This document shows, piece after piece, positions 30,870-42,301 of a stretch of DNA of 64,000 nucleotides. The position numbers and the translations under genes are program-made. Below the pieces are notes generated by a model. That model saw nothing but the letters and a program-made list of their open reading frames with translations, did no database searches and had not been told where the DNA came from. Within the stretch, counting starts at the first letter, position 1. The number at the start of each line of letters is the position of its first letter. Source of the stretch: Clostridia bacterium (GTDB lineage Bacteria; Bacillota; Clostridia; TANB77; CAG-465); the NCBI GenBank assembly GCA_029256705.1, contig JAQSXK010000005.1, forward strand, positions 23,292-87,291. Reading direction: 5' to 3'.

Positions 30870-30890
30870 TTTCGTATAATCGACGAAAGC
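30870..30890. repeat. Operator-like palindrome upstream of the hypothetical gene
   Basis: CTTTCGT-ataatcg-ACGAAAG. Confidence 0.6.
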
Positions 30891-30998
30891 ATATAAATAT
30901 TATTACACTTATAATTATAACACAGTTTACATAAAAAGTCAATTGCTGTTAAAATAAAGAGTATAAACTCTTTATAGCTTATACTCTTTATAATTTAA

Positions 30999-32810
30999 TT
31001 ATTTTCTAGTTCCTCTTAATCTCTCAGAAGGATCTAATATTTTCTTTCTTAGTCTTATGTTAAGTGGTGTTATTTCTACTAGTTCATCATCAGATATAAA
31101 TTCTATAGATTGCTCCAAAGATAATTCTTTATGAGGAACTAATTTAAGTGCATCATCTGCTCCAGATGATCTCATATTACTTAAATGTTTTTCTTTGCAT
31201 ACGTTAATAGTTAAATCTTCGCTTCTAGAATTTTCTCCAACTATCATTCCAACATATACTTCTACACCAGATCCTATAAATAAAGTAGCTCTCTCTTGTG
31301 CATTATATAATCCATATCCTGTTGATTTTCCTTTTTCGTGAGCTATAACAGTACCTCTTTGTCTTGTTACAAGTTCACCCTTATCTTTTTCATAACCAGC
31401 AAAAATATGGTTCATTATGCCATTACCTTTTGTATCTGTCATGAATTCGCCTCTGTATCCAATAAGTCCACGTGCAGGAATTTTAAATTCTAATCTTGAA
31501 AATCCAACTTGAGAAGTTGACATACTCATATTAGTCATTTCACCTTTTCTGTAACCCATTTTCTCCATTACTACTCCAACAAATTCTTCTGGTACATCTA
31601 TTGTTAGGTATTCCATAGGTTCACATCTTACACCATCAACCATTTTATATATAACTGTAGGTCTAGATACTAGAAGTTCAAAACCTTCTCTTCTCATGTT
31701 TTCTATTAATATAGATAGGTGAAGTTCCCCTCTTCCAGATACTTTAAAACTATCTGCATAATCTGTATCTTCAACTCTTAGTGAAACATTTTTTTCAAGT
31801 TCTTTATATAGTCTTTCTCTTATTTGTCTAGAAGTTATTAATTTTCCTTCTTTACCAACAAAAGGACCATTATTTACACTAAATGTCATAGAGACTGTTG
31901 GTTCATCAATATCTACGAAATCAACTGCTTCTGGAGCTGTAGGATCTGCTATAGTTTCGCCTATATTTATACCTTCAACACCATTTACTGCAACTATATC
32001 TCCACATACTGCTTCATCTACTTCAACTCTAGAAAGACCAAAATATGTATATAATTTACCTATTTTTAAGTTTTGTACAGTTCCATCTTTTTTACAAAGA
32101 GCAACTTGTTGACCATTTTTTATAGTTCCTCTTTCAATTCTTCCTATACCTATTCTTCCTGTATATTCGTCATAATCTATATTAGTAACTAATAATTGTA
32201 ATGGTGCATTTTTATCACCAGATGGTTCTGGAATTGTATTTACTATTGTTTCAAATAAAGGAATCATATTAGTAGATTCATCTTCTAAATCTATTTTAGC
32301 AAATCCATTTTTTCCAGATGCAAAAACCACTTTAAAATCTAATTGTTCATCAGTAGCATTAAGATCCATGAATAATTCTAAAACTTCATCTATAACTTCT
32401 GTAGGTCTTGCTCCAGGTCTATCTATTTTATTAACAACAACAATTGGCACTAAATCAAGTGCTAGTGCTTTACTAAGTACAAATCTAGTTTGTGGCATTG
32501 GTCCATCAAAAGCATCAACAACAAGTACAACACCGTCAACCATTTTAAGTACACGTTCAACTTCTCCACCAAAATCCGCATGTCCTGGTGTATCAACTAT
32601 GTTTATTTTTATATCTTTATAATGTATAGCAGTATTTTTAGATAATATTGTTATACCTCTTTCTTTTTCAATATCATTTGAGTCCATAACTCTTTCAGCA
32701 ACTTGCTCATTTTGTCTAAAAGTTCCACTTTGTCTAAGCATAGCATCAACAAGTGTTGTTTTACCATGATCAACGTGAGCTATTATTGCTACATTTCTTA
32801 AATTATTCAT
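30999..32810 (-). CDS. typA: Ribosome-associated GTPase TypA/BipA
   Basis: [42 protein letters not shown]. Confidence 0.98.
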   Translation of the reverse strand: MNNLRNVAIIAHVDHGKTTLVDAMLRQSGTFRQNEQVAERVMDSNDIEKERGITILSKNTAIHYKDIKINIVDTPGHADFGGEVERVLKMVDGVVLVVDAFDGPMPQTRFVLSKALALDLVPIVVVNKIDRPGARPTEVIDEVLELFMDLNATDEQLDFKVVFASGKNGFAKIDLEDESTNMIPLFETIVNTIPEPSGDKNAPLQLLVTNIDYDEYTGRIGIGRIERGTIKNGQQVALCKKDGTVQNLKIGKLYTYFGLSRVEVDEAVCGDIVAVNGVEGINIGETIADPTAPEAVDFVDIDEPTVSMTFSVNNGPFVGKEGKLITSRQIRERLYKELEKNVSLRVEDTDYADSFKVSGRGELHLSILIENMRREGFELLVSRPTVIYKMVDGVRCEPMEYLTIDVPEEFVGVVMEKMGYRKGEMTNMSMSTSQVGFSRLEFKIPARGLIGYRGEFMTDTKGNGIMNHIFAGYEKDKGELVTRQRGTVIAHEKGKSTGYGLYNAQERATLFIGSGVEVYVGMIVGENSRSEDLTINVCKEKHLSNMRSSGADDALKLVPHKELSLEQSIEFISDDELVEITPLNIRLRKKILDPSERLRGTRK

Positions 32811-32949
32811 AATTTTAATCTCCTTAAACGATAAAAATATGTAACCTAAATTTTATTAGGTTACACCTATGTTATGTATACATTTTACACTATTTTTTGC
32901 TATTTGTCAAGATTTTTTCGACATAATTTTTAAAAACATATAAAATATT

Positions 32950-33576
32950 TTAGTTTTCTTTCAAACTATATATACTATCCATTAGTTTCTCACTTATTTC
33001 TTTTAGATACTCTTTATCTTTAATTCTTGTATTATCTAGGTATATTGGAGTATCATAAATTACTGTAACCCTTGTAAATAATGTTCTATTTGGATTCTTT
33101 TTAATAATTCTAACTGGAAGTATAGGAACCCCAGCTTTCATAGCCACATAAACTGCACCTACCTTAGCTGGTATCCTTCCACCATCTTTAACTCTTGTTC
33201 CCTCGGGAAAAATTAATAACTTATTAAACTTATTGTTTTTTAAAATATTAACTGAATGTATTATACTTTTTGCGTCTTTTTCTCCTCTGTGAATTGGAAA
33301 TATACCAAAAAACAGAAAGAATCCTCCAATTAATTTATTTTTAAATAATTCTGCCTTTGCCATTATAGCTAATTTTCTGATATCTGCAAATAAAAATGCA
33401 GGATCCGCAAAAGAAATATGATTTGAGCAAACTACACATCTATCTACGTTTCTTTCTAAATTTTTATTTACATATCTTACACTAAATAGTATTCTACAAA
33501 ATATTAAATATATTAATTTTTTAAATAAGTACATTCTAATTATCTCTCTTTCTAAACTATCTGTAGAAACAACCAT
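32950..33576 (-). CDS. 1-acyl-sn-glycerol-3-phosphate acyltransferase (PlsC family)
   Basis: NHISFADP (HX4D variant), FPEGTRVKDG, KAGVPILPV. Confidence 0.92.
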   Translation of the reverse strand: MVVSTDSLEREIIRMYLFKKLIYLIFCRILFSVRYVNKNLERNVDRCVVCSNHISFADPAFLFADIRKLAIMAKAELFKNKLIGGFFLFFGIFPIHRGEKDAKSIIHSVNILKNNKFNKLLIFPEGTRVKDGGRIPAKVGAVYVAMKAGVPILPVRIIKKNPNRTLFTRVTVIYDTPIYLDNTRIKDKEYLKEISEKLMDSIYSLKEN

Positions 33577-35224
33577 TACCTATGAATTCACGCATAATTG
33601 AATCTACTGGTATATTTGCTGTCTCTATTGGCAAGAAATTGTTTAAATACTCATACAATCTTCTTGTTTCAGAATAATATTTACTTGTTTTTGGAAGTTG
33701 TAATAAAAGTGGTTGTGCAAATGTTTTTATTACCCCTGGTTCGTATATTAAACTCGAATTAAATACACAATCCGCTTCATCTACAAATGGGAATATATAT
33801 TGTTTTTCACCTTTAACAACATTTTGCCATAAATCAAAAGTTCTCTCTACGCTATGACCACGTGTTACATAATCTCTTACCATACGTCTTAATAATCTCG
33901 TATCTGTTGATGAGACTTTAGTATAATCATCTATATTTAAAGTAGCAATTGGAGCAATATATATTTTGTATTTATGATTATTACTCGTAAATTCAGTAAG
34001 AACAGGATTCAAAGCATGAATTCCTTCTATTACTAACAAATCATTATCTTCAAGTCTAAGCTTTTTACCTTTATACTCTTTTTTACCTTCAATAAAATCA
34101 AACTCTGGTAATTCTACTTCTTTACCAGCTATAAGATCATTCATTTGTTTATTGAATAATTCTACATCTAATGCCTCTACACATTCAAAATTATATTTTC
34201 CATCAGGACCAAGTGGTGTATCTTTTCTTTCTTTAAAATAATTATCCATTGAAATTGTTATAGGATTATATCCAGTTAAAGTAAGCTGAACTCCAAGTTT
34301 TTGTGCAAATGTTGTTTTACCTGATGATGAAGGACCAGCAATAAGTATCATTTTTGTATCTTTTTTCTTTTCAATCTCTAAAACTATTTCAACAATTTTT
34401 CTTTGATGAATAGCTTCACTGCTTTGAATAATACCTTGAACTTTGCCATTTAAAACAGCTGTATTTAAATTACCTATATTAGATATACCTAGCATATCAT
34501 TTAATTTATTAAATGATATAAAAGTATCATATAATCTAATATCTAATATTTCTTTTTTAAATTCATATCCTTTTGATAAATCATCTGGTATTATAAGTAA
34601 AGCCCCTTCTTTATATTTTATTAGGTCAAAACTTTTTATATAACCTGTAGATGGCGCAAGCATTCCATAGAAATAGTTGTATAGTCCATCACAAAAATAC
34701 ATAGTAGAATAAGATTTAATTCTGTTATCTATGTTATCTAATTTTGATTCATCACCTGAAGCTGTATATAGTACTTCTGCTTCTTCTAGAGGTACTACTT
34801 TTTTAACTATAGGATAATTTTTTTCAATTATCTCAATCATCTTTTCTTTTATTCTTTCAATTTTTTCTTTAGTTAAATCAATATTTTTAACTATAAAATA
34901 TTGATCTTTATTAATTGTAGAAATAAATTGAACATCAGCATGTGAAAATAATTTTGTAAGTGACATATAAAGCACCATTTTTAGTGTTCTTGTATAAACT
35001 CTATATCCATCTTCTGAATTAAAATTAATATATTCGCATGTAGAATCAGTTACAAGTTCATAGTCAAATGATTTAACTTCATTATTAACTTTAATAGCTA
35101 TTATATTATCTAAGCTTTTTTCTACCATTTTAATAGCTTCAACTACTTTAGTTTTGTATGGAACCGTTATTTTTTTTCCATCTTCAAATGTTACTGAAAT
35201 TTTTCCTTTGTTTATCTCATTCAT
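33557..35224 (-). CDS. TGS-domain nucleoside (uridine-type) kinase
   Basis: ThrRS-like N-terminal region; GPSSSGKTTFAQKL Walker A; SMDNYFKERKDTPLGPDGKYNFECVEALD; RRMVRDYVTRGH. Confidence 0.9.
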   Translation of the reverse strand: MNEINKGKISVTFEDGKKITVPYKTKVVEAIKMVEKSLDNIIAIKVNNEVKSFDYELVTDSTCEYINFNSEDGYRVYTRTLKMVLYMSLTKLFSHADVQFISTINKDQYFIVKNIDLTKEKIERIKEKMIEIIEKNYPIVKKVVPLEEAEVLYTASGDESKLDNIDNRIKSYSTMYFCDGLYNYFYGMLAPSTGYIKSFDLIKYKEGALLIIPDDLSKGYEFKKEILDIRLYDTFISFNKLNDMLGISNIGNLNTAVLNGKVQGIIQSSEAIHQRKIVEIVLEIEKKKDTKMILIAGPSSSGKTTFAQKLGVQLTLTGYNPITISMDNYFKERKDTPLGPDGKYNFECVEALDVELFNKQMNDLIAGKEVELPEFDFIEGKKEYKGKKLRLEDNDLLVIEGIHALNPVLTEFTSNNHKYKIYIAPIATLNIDDYTKVSSTDTRLLRRMVRDYVTRGHSVERTFDLWQNVVKGEKQYIFPFVDEADCVFNSSLIYEPGVIKTFAQPLLLQLPKTSKYYSETRRLYEYLNNFLPIETANIPVDSIMREFIGNGCFYR

Positions 35225-35239
35225 ATTTTTTGCTCCTTT

Positions 35240-36550
35240 TTACTTCTTAGTATTCTCTAAAAATACTTTTACAAATTCTTCGTTTGATTTAGTTTTTGAC
35301 ATTATATTTATAACTTTTTCTATTACTTCCATATTAGATGAGTTATTATTATTAATTGACATTAATTTGTGAATATGTAAAGATACTTCCATTTCTTCTT
35401 TTGAAAGTAATAAATCATCTCTTCTTGTTCCAGATTTATATATATCTATTGAAGGATATATTCTCTTTTCGCTAAGCCTTCTATCTAAGTGAACTTCCAT
35501 GTTACCTGTTCCCTTAAATTCTTCAAATATTATATCATCCATTCTACTACCAGTATCAGTAAGTGCAGTAGCTAGTATTGTTAAACTACCACCATTTTCA
35601 ATATTTCTAGCAGCTCCAAAAAACTTTTTAGGAAAATGTAATGATGCAGGATCTAAGCCTCCACTAAGTGTTCTACCACTTGGGTCTACTTCTAAATTAC
35701 TAGCTCTTGTAAGTCTTGTTAAACTATCTAACAATATTACAACATCTTTATTTTGTTCTACTAATCTTTTAGCTCTTTCTAAAACCATTTTTGAAACTTT
35801 TATATGGTTATCTGGTGATTCATCGAAAGTAGAATGAATAACTTCTGCATCTATACTTCTTTCTATATCTGTAACTTCTTCAGGTCTTTCATCTATCAAA
35901 AGAACCATTAAATGTACTTCTTTATTGTTTTTAAGTATACTATTAGCTATTTGTTTTAATATTGTTGTTTTACCTGCCTTAGGTTGAGCTACAATTAGTC
36001 CACGTTGTCCTTTTCCTATAGGGGCTAATAAATCTATTATTCTAGTAGAATATTCAGTGCGTATTCTCTCAAGTTTTAATTTTTCAGTAGGATATATAGG
36101 TATTAAACTTTCAAATACTCTTCTTTTTAATGCGATTTCTACTCTATCTTCATTTATACTTTCTACATATATCATCGATGGAAACTTATTTTGAGGCTCT
36201 GTTGTAAATCTCGCAATACCTTTTAATTTATCACCTGTAGATAGCTTAAATCTTCTAATTTGAACTTGTGATACGTAAATATCTTTATTGCCAGGTAGAT
36301 AATTGTCACTTCTTAAAAATCCATAACCATCAGGCATAACTTCAAGTATTCCACTCGCAATATAGTCTGTTTCTGGATTTTCAATTTGTACATCTATTTT
36401 ATCTTCTAATTTATTGCTATCTTCTAATTTTTTTATTATTTCTTCAACTAAATATTCTTTTTTTAGTCTTTCAAAACCATCTAGTTTAAGGTCTTTAGCA
36501 ATTTTTCTTAATTCTTCTAATGTAGATGTTTTTAAACTCTCTCTTGTCAT
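35240..36550 (-). CDS. rho: Transcription termination factor Rho
   Basis: LEVMPDGYGFLRS RNA-binding fold; GKGQRGLIVAQPKAGKTT; LIDERPEEVTD; SLTRLTRASN. Confidence 0.98.
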   Translation of the reverse strand: MTRESLKTSTLEELRKIAKDLKLDGFERLKKEYLVEEIIKKLEDSNKLEDKIDVQIENPETDYIASGILEVMPDGYGFLRSDNYLPGNKDIYVSQVQIRRFKLSTGDKLKGIARFTTEPQNKFPSMIYVESINEDRVEIALKRRVFESLIPIYPTEKLKLERIRTEYSTRIIDLLAPIGKGQRGLIVAQPKAGKTTILKQIANSILKNNKEVHLMVLLIDERPEEVTDIERSIDAEVIHSTFDESPDNHIKVSKMVLERAKRLVEQNKDVVILLDSLTRLTRASNLEVDPSGRTLSGGLDPASLHFPKKFFGAARNIENGGSLTILATALTDTGSRMDDIIFEEFKGTGNMEVHLDRRLSEKRIYPSIDIYKSGTRRDDLLLSKEEMEVSLHIHKLMSINNNNSSNMEVIEKVINIMSKTKSNEEFVKVFLENTKK

Positions 36551-36602
36551 ATTAATTCCTCCTTTTCATTCATTTAAAATTTAAATTTTTATTATTGCCT
36601 CT

Positions 36603-37913
36603 TTATATAGTTTCAGCAAATAAGTCATATTCTCCGTAATCTATTATTTTAACTTTTGCATATTCTCCTATTATTAGTTTGTTTGAACTGTTATTATCTA
36701 TCCTTATTAATATTTTACCATCTACATCAGGTGCATCCATATATGATCTTGCTGTAAAATATTTTTCATCTTCAGATATATCTTCTACCAATACTTCTAT
36801 TATATTACCAACCCTGTTTTTATTGTTACTTAAAGATATATCTTTTTGAATTGTAAGTAGTTTATTTAATCTTTCTATTTTAATATTTTCATCAATTTGA
36901 TTATCCATTTTAAAAGCTTTTGTGTCTTCCTCTTTTGAATATGTAAAAGCTCCTAGTCTATCAAATTTCAAATCTTTAACTGCCTCTAATAATTCTTCAA
37001 ACTCTTCATTTGTTTCACCAGGAAACCCTACAATCACGGTTGTTCTAAGTACAGCTTCTGGCATTAATCCTTTAATTTTACTAATTTTGTTATATATAAG
37101 TTCTTTAGTATCTTTCCTATTCATATCTTTTAAAACTTTATCATTTATATGTTGAATTGGAATGTCAAAATACTTACAGATTTTTTCATTATTCTTAATT
37201 TCAAATAACAATTCATCATTTAACTCATATAAATACATATATAATATTCTAATCCACTTAACACCTTCAACATTACTTATTTTATTAAGTAATTCTGCAA
37301 GTTTTAGTTTACCATATATATCTAATCCATATTTACTTGTATCTTGAGATATTATAACAAATTCTGTAATTCCTTGACTAGCTAAAAGCTGCACTTCTTG
37401 TAATATATCTTCCATAGTTCTGCTTTTAAACGAACCACGTATAAGTGGTATTGCACAGTAACTGCATCTATTATCACATCCATCAGATATACGTATATAT
37501 GCCATTGGAAATCTTGAAGATATAATTCTATCTTTAAATTCTAGTTTTCCATCTAAATCTTCTTTAAAATAATCTGATAATATTTTGTCTATATTATTAT
37601 ATTCATCAACTCCAATTACTAAATCAACTTCTGGAATATTTTGAGTTATATCTTTTTTATATCTTTTGGCTAAACATCCAGTAACAATCAAATGTTTGCA
37701 TTTGCCATTTTCCTTATACTCACTCATTTCAAGTATTGTATCTATAGCCTCTTTTTTGGCAGATTCAATAAATCCACATGTATTTACTATTATTATATCT
37801 GCTTCACTACTACTACTTACTATTTCGAATCCTTTTTCTTTAAAGAATCCTATAATCATTTCACTATCGACTTGGTTTTTAGTACAACCAAGTGTTATCA
37901 ATCCTACGTTCAT
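36603..37913 (-). CDS. rimO: Ribosomal protein S12 methylthiotransferase
   Basis: MNVGLITLGCTKNQVDSE; radical SAM DGCDNRCSYCAIPLIRGSFKSR; TRAM C-terminus. Confidence 0.96.
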   Translation of the reverse strand: MNVGLITLGCTKNQVDSEMIIGFFKEKGFEIVSSSSEADIIIVNTCGFIESAKKEAIDTILEMSEYKENGKCKHLIVTGCLAKRYKKDITQNIPEVDLVIGVDEYNNIDKILSDYFKEDLDGKLEFKDRIISSRFPMAYIRISDGCDNRCSYCAIPLIRGSFKSRTMEDILQEVQLLASQGITEFVIISQDTSKYGLDIYGKLKLAELLNKISNVEGVKWIRILYMYLYELNDELLFEIKNNEKICKYFDIPIQHINDKVLKDMNRKDTKELIYNKISKIKGLMPEAVLRTTVIVGFPGETNEEFEELLEAVKDLKFDRLGAFTYSKEEDTKAFKMDNQIDENIKIERLNKLLTIQKDISLSNNKNRVGNIIEVLVEDISEDEKYFTARSYMDAPDVDGKILIRIDNNSSNKLIIGEYAKVKIIDYGEYDLFAETI

Positions 37914-37928
37914 GCTCATCCCTTTTCC

Positions 37929-38414
37929 TTATTTACTAAAGTATTTACTACTTTGCTCTAAATTTAAAAAATTTAGCTGTCTCATTGCTTCATAAGCTAC
38001 TATCGCTACACTGTTAGATAAATTAAGTGAACGTATATTATTACCCATAGGTATTCTAATAGAATGTTCAAATTCATCTAAAATATATGATTCTGGTATA
38101 CCTCTAGATTCTGGTCCAAATATTAAGTAATCCTCATCTTTAAATTGCACATCAGTATAAATCTTTTTTGCTTTTGTCGTTAATAAATATATATTCTTAC
38201 ATAATGTTTTTTCTCTAAATTCATTTAGATTTTCATATGTAATTATTTCTACTTTATCCCAATAATCTAATCCAGCTCTTTTTACTGCTTTTTCAGACAT
38301 ATCAAAACCAAGTGGTTTTACTAAATGTAATCTTGCACCTATAACTGCACATGTTCTTGCTATATTACCAGTGTTTTGTGGTATTTCTGGTTCAATTAAT
38401 ACTATATTTAACAT
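37929..38414 (-). CDS. trmL: tRNA (cytidine34-2'-O)-methyltransferase
   Basis: MLNIVLIEPEIPQNTGNIARTCA; FGPESRGIPE; SLNLSNSVAIVAYEAMRQ. Confidence 0.96.
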   Translation of the reverse strand: MLNIVLIEPEIPQNTGNIARTCAVIGARLHLVKPLGFDMSEKAVKRAGLDYWDKVEIITYENLNEFREKTLCKNIYLLTTKAKKIYTDVQFKDEDYLIFGPESRGIPESYILDEFEHSIRIPMGNNIRSLNLSNSVAIVAYEAMRQLNFLNLEQSSKYFSK

Positions 38415-38633
38415 TGGAATCTCCTTTAGAATTTAAAGCTCGATATAACGCTTATGAATAAAACTTTTTAGATAATATATTTTACCATACTTCACATTTT
38501 TTTTCAAGTAATATCTTCAATATAATTTAAAAAAATGATTTTAGTTGAATTTTTAGTGAAATATGGTTAATTTTGGAAAGATATTGATTATTTCATAGTT
38601 TAATATTAACTTTATCTTTTCATACATAAAAAT

Positions 38634-38662
38634 AATAGGTATAGAAAAACTATACCTATTAT
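38634..38662 (-). terminator. spoVT terminator
   Basis: AATAGGTATAG-aaaaa-CTATACCTATT. Confidence 0.7.
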
Positions 38663-38675
38663 TTAATTAACATAT

Positions 38676-39221
38676 TTATTGCTCCATCTGTTTACCTAAG
38701 AATATTGCTGCAGAATTAATTAATTTTAATTCCACTTCCGTTATTTTTTTTGCATAATCTAATGAAAATAATATTACACTTCCTATTATATCTCCATCAG
38801 ACACAATTGGTGCTATGGCTTGTGAACCATATTTTGGAGTAGTTTCACTTTTTAATATTTTTATTGAACTATCATCCTTAGTTGACCAAGTTGTTCTTTC
38901 TTCCATAATTTTTAAAATATTTTCATTTATTTCTTTATCTAAATAATCTTTTTTAGCACATCCACTTACTGCAATTATTGTATCAGTATCTGTTATACAA
39001 ACCGAAAACCCACTAGTAGCAAAAAGTGTATCTGCATATTGTTCAGATATTTTTAATAAATCTCCCATAGGAGCATATTTCTTAAGGATTATTTCCCCAT
39101 TTTTTTCTACATATATTTCTAATGGATCTCCTACCCTTATCCTTAAACCTTTTCTTATTTCTTTAGGTATAACAATTCTACCTAAATCATCAATTTTTCT
39201 TACTATTCCAGTTGCTTTCAT
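38676..39221 (-). CDS. spoVT: Stage V sporulation protein T (AbrB N-terminus plus GAF-like)
   Basis: MKATGIVRKIDDLGRIVIPKEIRKGLRIRVGDPLEIYVE. Confidence 0.95.
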   Translation of the reverse strand: MKATGIVRKIDDLGRIVIPKEIRKGLRIRVGDPLEIYVEKNGEIILKKYAPMGDLLKISEQYADTLFATSGFSVCITDTDTIIAVSGCAKKDYLDKEINENILKIMEERTTWSTKDDSSIKILKSETTPKYGSQAIAPIVSDGDIIGSVILFSLDYAKKITEVELKLINSAAIFLGKQMEQ

Positions 39222-39366
39222 TTAATACCTCCAATATATATTTTTAATTATATTATTAACTAATTTTGCTTTTTTATACAAAAAAATCTTTTTTAACATA
39301 TATATAAATAGTTTCTATAAATATACAATATTATTTTATGCAATTATAACATAAAATATAAAAAAA

Positions 39367-39408
39367 ACAAAAAAAGTATATAATAATATCGATTATTATA
39401 TACTTTTT
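39367..39408 (-). terminator. lysS terminator
   Basis: AAAAAGTATATAATAAT-atcg-ATTATTATATACTTTTT. Confidence 0.7.
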
Positions 39409-39429
39409 TATTATAATTTTTTCTATTTA

Positions 39430-40929
39430 CTATTTGTTTGTTGGTTTCATTGTTGGGAAGAATAATATATCTCTTATTGAAGCTGAATCAGTAAGTAACA
39501 TTATTAATCTATCTACACCAATACCAAGTCCACCTGTAGGTGGCATTCCATATTCTAAAGCAGTCAAGAAATCATCATCTTGCATATTAGCTTCTTCATC
39601 ACCAGCTTCTCTTTGAGCTACTTGTAAATCGAATCTAGATCTTTGATCAATTGGATCATTAAGTTCAGAATAAGCATTACCATATTCTCTACCACCAATA
39701 AACATTTCAAATCTCTCAACTAATTCTGGTTGATCTTTCTTTCTTTTTGTAAGTGGAGATACTTCAACTGGATAATCCGTTATAAAAGTAGGCTGTATTA
39801 AAGTTTCTTCAACTTTTTCTTCAAAAGCTAAATTAATTACATCTCCTCTTTTATACGTATCATCAACTTCTAATTTCATTTTTTTACCTACAGCAATAGC
39901 TTCTTCATCAGTAAGTATAGTATTAAAATCTACTCCTGTAACTTCTTTTATAGAATCAATCATAGTTATCTTTTTCCATTTACCAGATAAATCTATTTCT
40001 TGACCTTGGTAAGTTATTTTTTGTGTTCCTAAAACTTCGTTTGCAATGTATTGTATCATTTCTTCAGTTACTTTCATCATATCGTTATAATCATCATATG
40101 CAGAATAAAGTTCCATATTAGTAAATTCAGGATTATGCTTTACAGAAATTCCTTCATTTCTAAAGTTCTTTCCTATTTCATATACTTTATCATAACCTCC
40201 AACAATTAATCTTTTTAAATATAATTCTGGTGATATTCTAAGGTATAATTGCATATCTAAAGCATTGTGATATGTTTCAAATGGTTTAGCTGCTGCTCCA
40301 CCTGGAACAACATTTAACATAGGAGTATCTACTTCTAAATAACCATTACTTTCCAAATAATCTCTCATAGCTTTTATTATTTTACTTCTCTTTACAAAAG
40401 TATCTTTAACTTCTGTATTTACTATTAAATCTACAGATCTTTGTCTATATCTTAAATCAACATCTTTTAATCCATGCCATTTTTCAGGTAATGGTCTTAA
40501 AGATTTTGATACAAGTTGCACTTCTGATGCTTTAACTGATACTTCACCCATATGTGTTTTAAAAACTGTTCCGAAGATGTATACTATATCTCCCATATCG
40601 TACTTTTTAAAGTCTTCATATGATTCTATACCAATAATATCTGCTCTTACATATATTTGTATTCTTCCTTTACTATCTTGTATATCACAAAAAGAAGCTT
40701 TACCCATATCTCTTTTTGACATAATTCTTCCTGCTATTTTCACTTGTAATTCAGTATCATCAACAAAAGTATCTTTGATATCTTTGCTATAATTATCTAT
40801 TACGCATTTTGTTATATAAAATGGGTCTTTATTATTTACTTGTAGTTCTTTTAATTTTTCTTTTCTCACCTCTACAAGCTTGTTAAAATCCTCTAACGTT
40901 ATTTCTTGTTCATTGTTACTATTATCCAC
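39430..40929 (-). CDS. lysS: Lysyl-tRNA synthetase (class II)
   Basis: AGRIMSKRDMGKASF; RNEGISVKHNPEFT; GMPPTGGLGIGVDRLIMLLTD. Confidence 0.98.
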   Translation of the reverse strand: MDNSNNEQEITLEDFNKLVEVRKEKLKELQVNNKDPFYITKCVIDNYSKDIKDTFVDDTELQVKIAGRIMSKRDMGKASFCDIQDSKGRIQIYVRADIIGIESYEDFKKYDMGDIVYIFGTVFKTHMGEVSVKASEVQLVSKSLRPLPEKWHGLKDVDLRYRQRSVDLIVNTEVKDTFVKRSKIIKAMRDYLESNGYLEVDTPMLNVVPGGAAAKPFETYHNALDMQLYLRISPELYLKRLIVGGYDKVYEIGKNFRNEGISVKHNPEFTNMELYSAYDDYNDMMKVTEEMIQYIANEVLGTQKITYQGQEIDLSGKWKKITMIDSIKEVTGVDFNTILTDEEAIAVGKKMKLEVDDTYKRGDVINLAFEEKVEETLIQPTFITDYPVEVSPLTKRKKDQPELVERFEMFIGGREYGNAYSELNDPIDQRSRFDLQVAQREAGDEEANMQDDDFLTALEYGMPPTGGLGIGVDRLIMLLTDSASIRDILFFPTMKPTNK

Positions 40930-40986
40930 AATAATTCACATCCTTTTCCTACTAATTTTTATTCAAATTTAATTTAATATACTCTA

Positions 40987-41466
40987 CTATTGTCTTACAA
41001 TTGAAATTATTTTATATTTAGATATACCTTTTGGAGTTTCAACAAAAACATCTTGGTTTTTCTTTTTACCAATTAAAGCTCTACCTACTGGTGATTCATT
41101 AGATATTTTATTTTCTTCTAAATTAACTTCAGCTCCACCAACTATACAATATTCTAATTCTTCATCAAATTCATAGTCGTATACTTTAACTTTTACTCCA
41201 ACACCAACTACTCTTGTAGATATATCATCATCATCTACTACTTTAGCTACTCTTAGTGTATTTTCTGTCTCCAATATTTTAGATTCTAGTAAAGCTTGTT
41301 CGTTCTTTGCTTCATCATATTCAGAGTTTTCAGATATATCTCCAAATTCTCTTGCAGTTTTTATTCTTTCAGCAACTTGCATTTTTCTAGGACCTTTAAG
41401 GTAAGCAAGTTCCTCTTCTAATTTTTTATATCCTTCTTCTGTAAGGACTATTTCTCTTTCACTCAT
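40987..41466 (-). CDS. greA: Transcription elongation factor GreA
   Basis: LTEEGYKKLEEELAYLK; AREFGDISENSEYDEAKNEQ; SPVGRALIGKKKNQDV. SD GAAGGAG supports start at 41466. Confidence 0.97.
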   Translation of the reverse strand: MSEREIVLTEEGYKKLEEELAYLKGPRKMQVAERIKTAREFGDISENSEYDEAKNEQALLESKILETENTLRVAKVVDDDDISTRVVGVGVKVKVYDYEFDEELEYCIVGGAEVNLEENKISNESPVGRALIGKKKNQDVFVETPKGISKYKIISIVRQ

Positions 41467-41497
41467 ATTAAAACTCTCCTTCATTTTAATTTAAATA

Positions 41498-42268
41498 TTA
41501 TACACTATCTGTCAAGTATTTACAAATCATTTTACCTAATCTTGTTTTACTATAGCTTTCTTTATTTAATATTTCATCAGAATATTTATTATATATTTTA
41601 TATTCTTTACTATATATATCGTTATCTGATGATGTTAAATCTATATATTTGCTCTTTTTATTTAATATATATCCATTTAAATCTACATTATTAAATAATA
41701 AATATATGTCATACATAGTTAAATCACTAAAATTTACAAAAGATACCGTTGAACCATACTCCATATTGATATTATTTATATTTTTAATAAAATTATTATC
41801 CTTATTATTTACATATAAGATATCCACTATTTTAAATTTTTCTATAAATTTAAGTAATATAGTTATATCAAATTTTTCAGATATTATACACAATATTTTC
41901 GATTCTATGCTACAATTTTGCAAATATTTTATACTGTTTTTTTTTATCGTATCATCATTAATGACTTGAATAAATCTATTGTCTAACATATTCATAATTT
42001 TATCTTTTAAAATATTATTTTTATCTAATTCATATGATGTTATATATATATATTTTGATTCGCTAAATTTTTTGGAATTAAATATACCAGTTATATACTT
42101 TTCTAAAATTTTATTTTTAAGCTTATTTATTATATTATTATTATTAATAATATTTTCATTTATATATACATAAATACATTCTCCTAATGTATTTATATGC
42201 TTTTCTATTTTAATAGGTTTTTTGCTACTTTTTAATATATCTAATAAAATAATTTTCAAATTAATCAC
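41498..42268 (-). CDS. Hypothetical protein
   Basis: 256-aa Asn/Ile/Lys-rich ORF collinear with greA; no recognisable motif. Confidence 0.6.
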   Translation of the reverse strand: MINLKIILLDILKSSKKPIKIEKHINTLGECIYVYINENIINNNNIINKLKNKILEKYITGIFNSKKFSESKYIYITSYELDKNNILKDKIMNMLDNRFIQVINDDTIKKNSIKYLQNCSIESKILCIISEKFDITILLKFIEKFKIVDILYVNNKDNNFIKNINNINMEYGSTVSFVNFSDLTMYDIYLLFNNVDLNGYILNKKSKYIDLTSSDNDIYSKEYKIYNKYSDEILNKESYSKTRLGKMICKYLTDSV

Positions 42269-42301
42269 CTTATTAAATATATGATAACTAATTTATATTT
42301 A

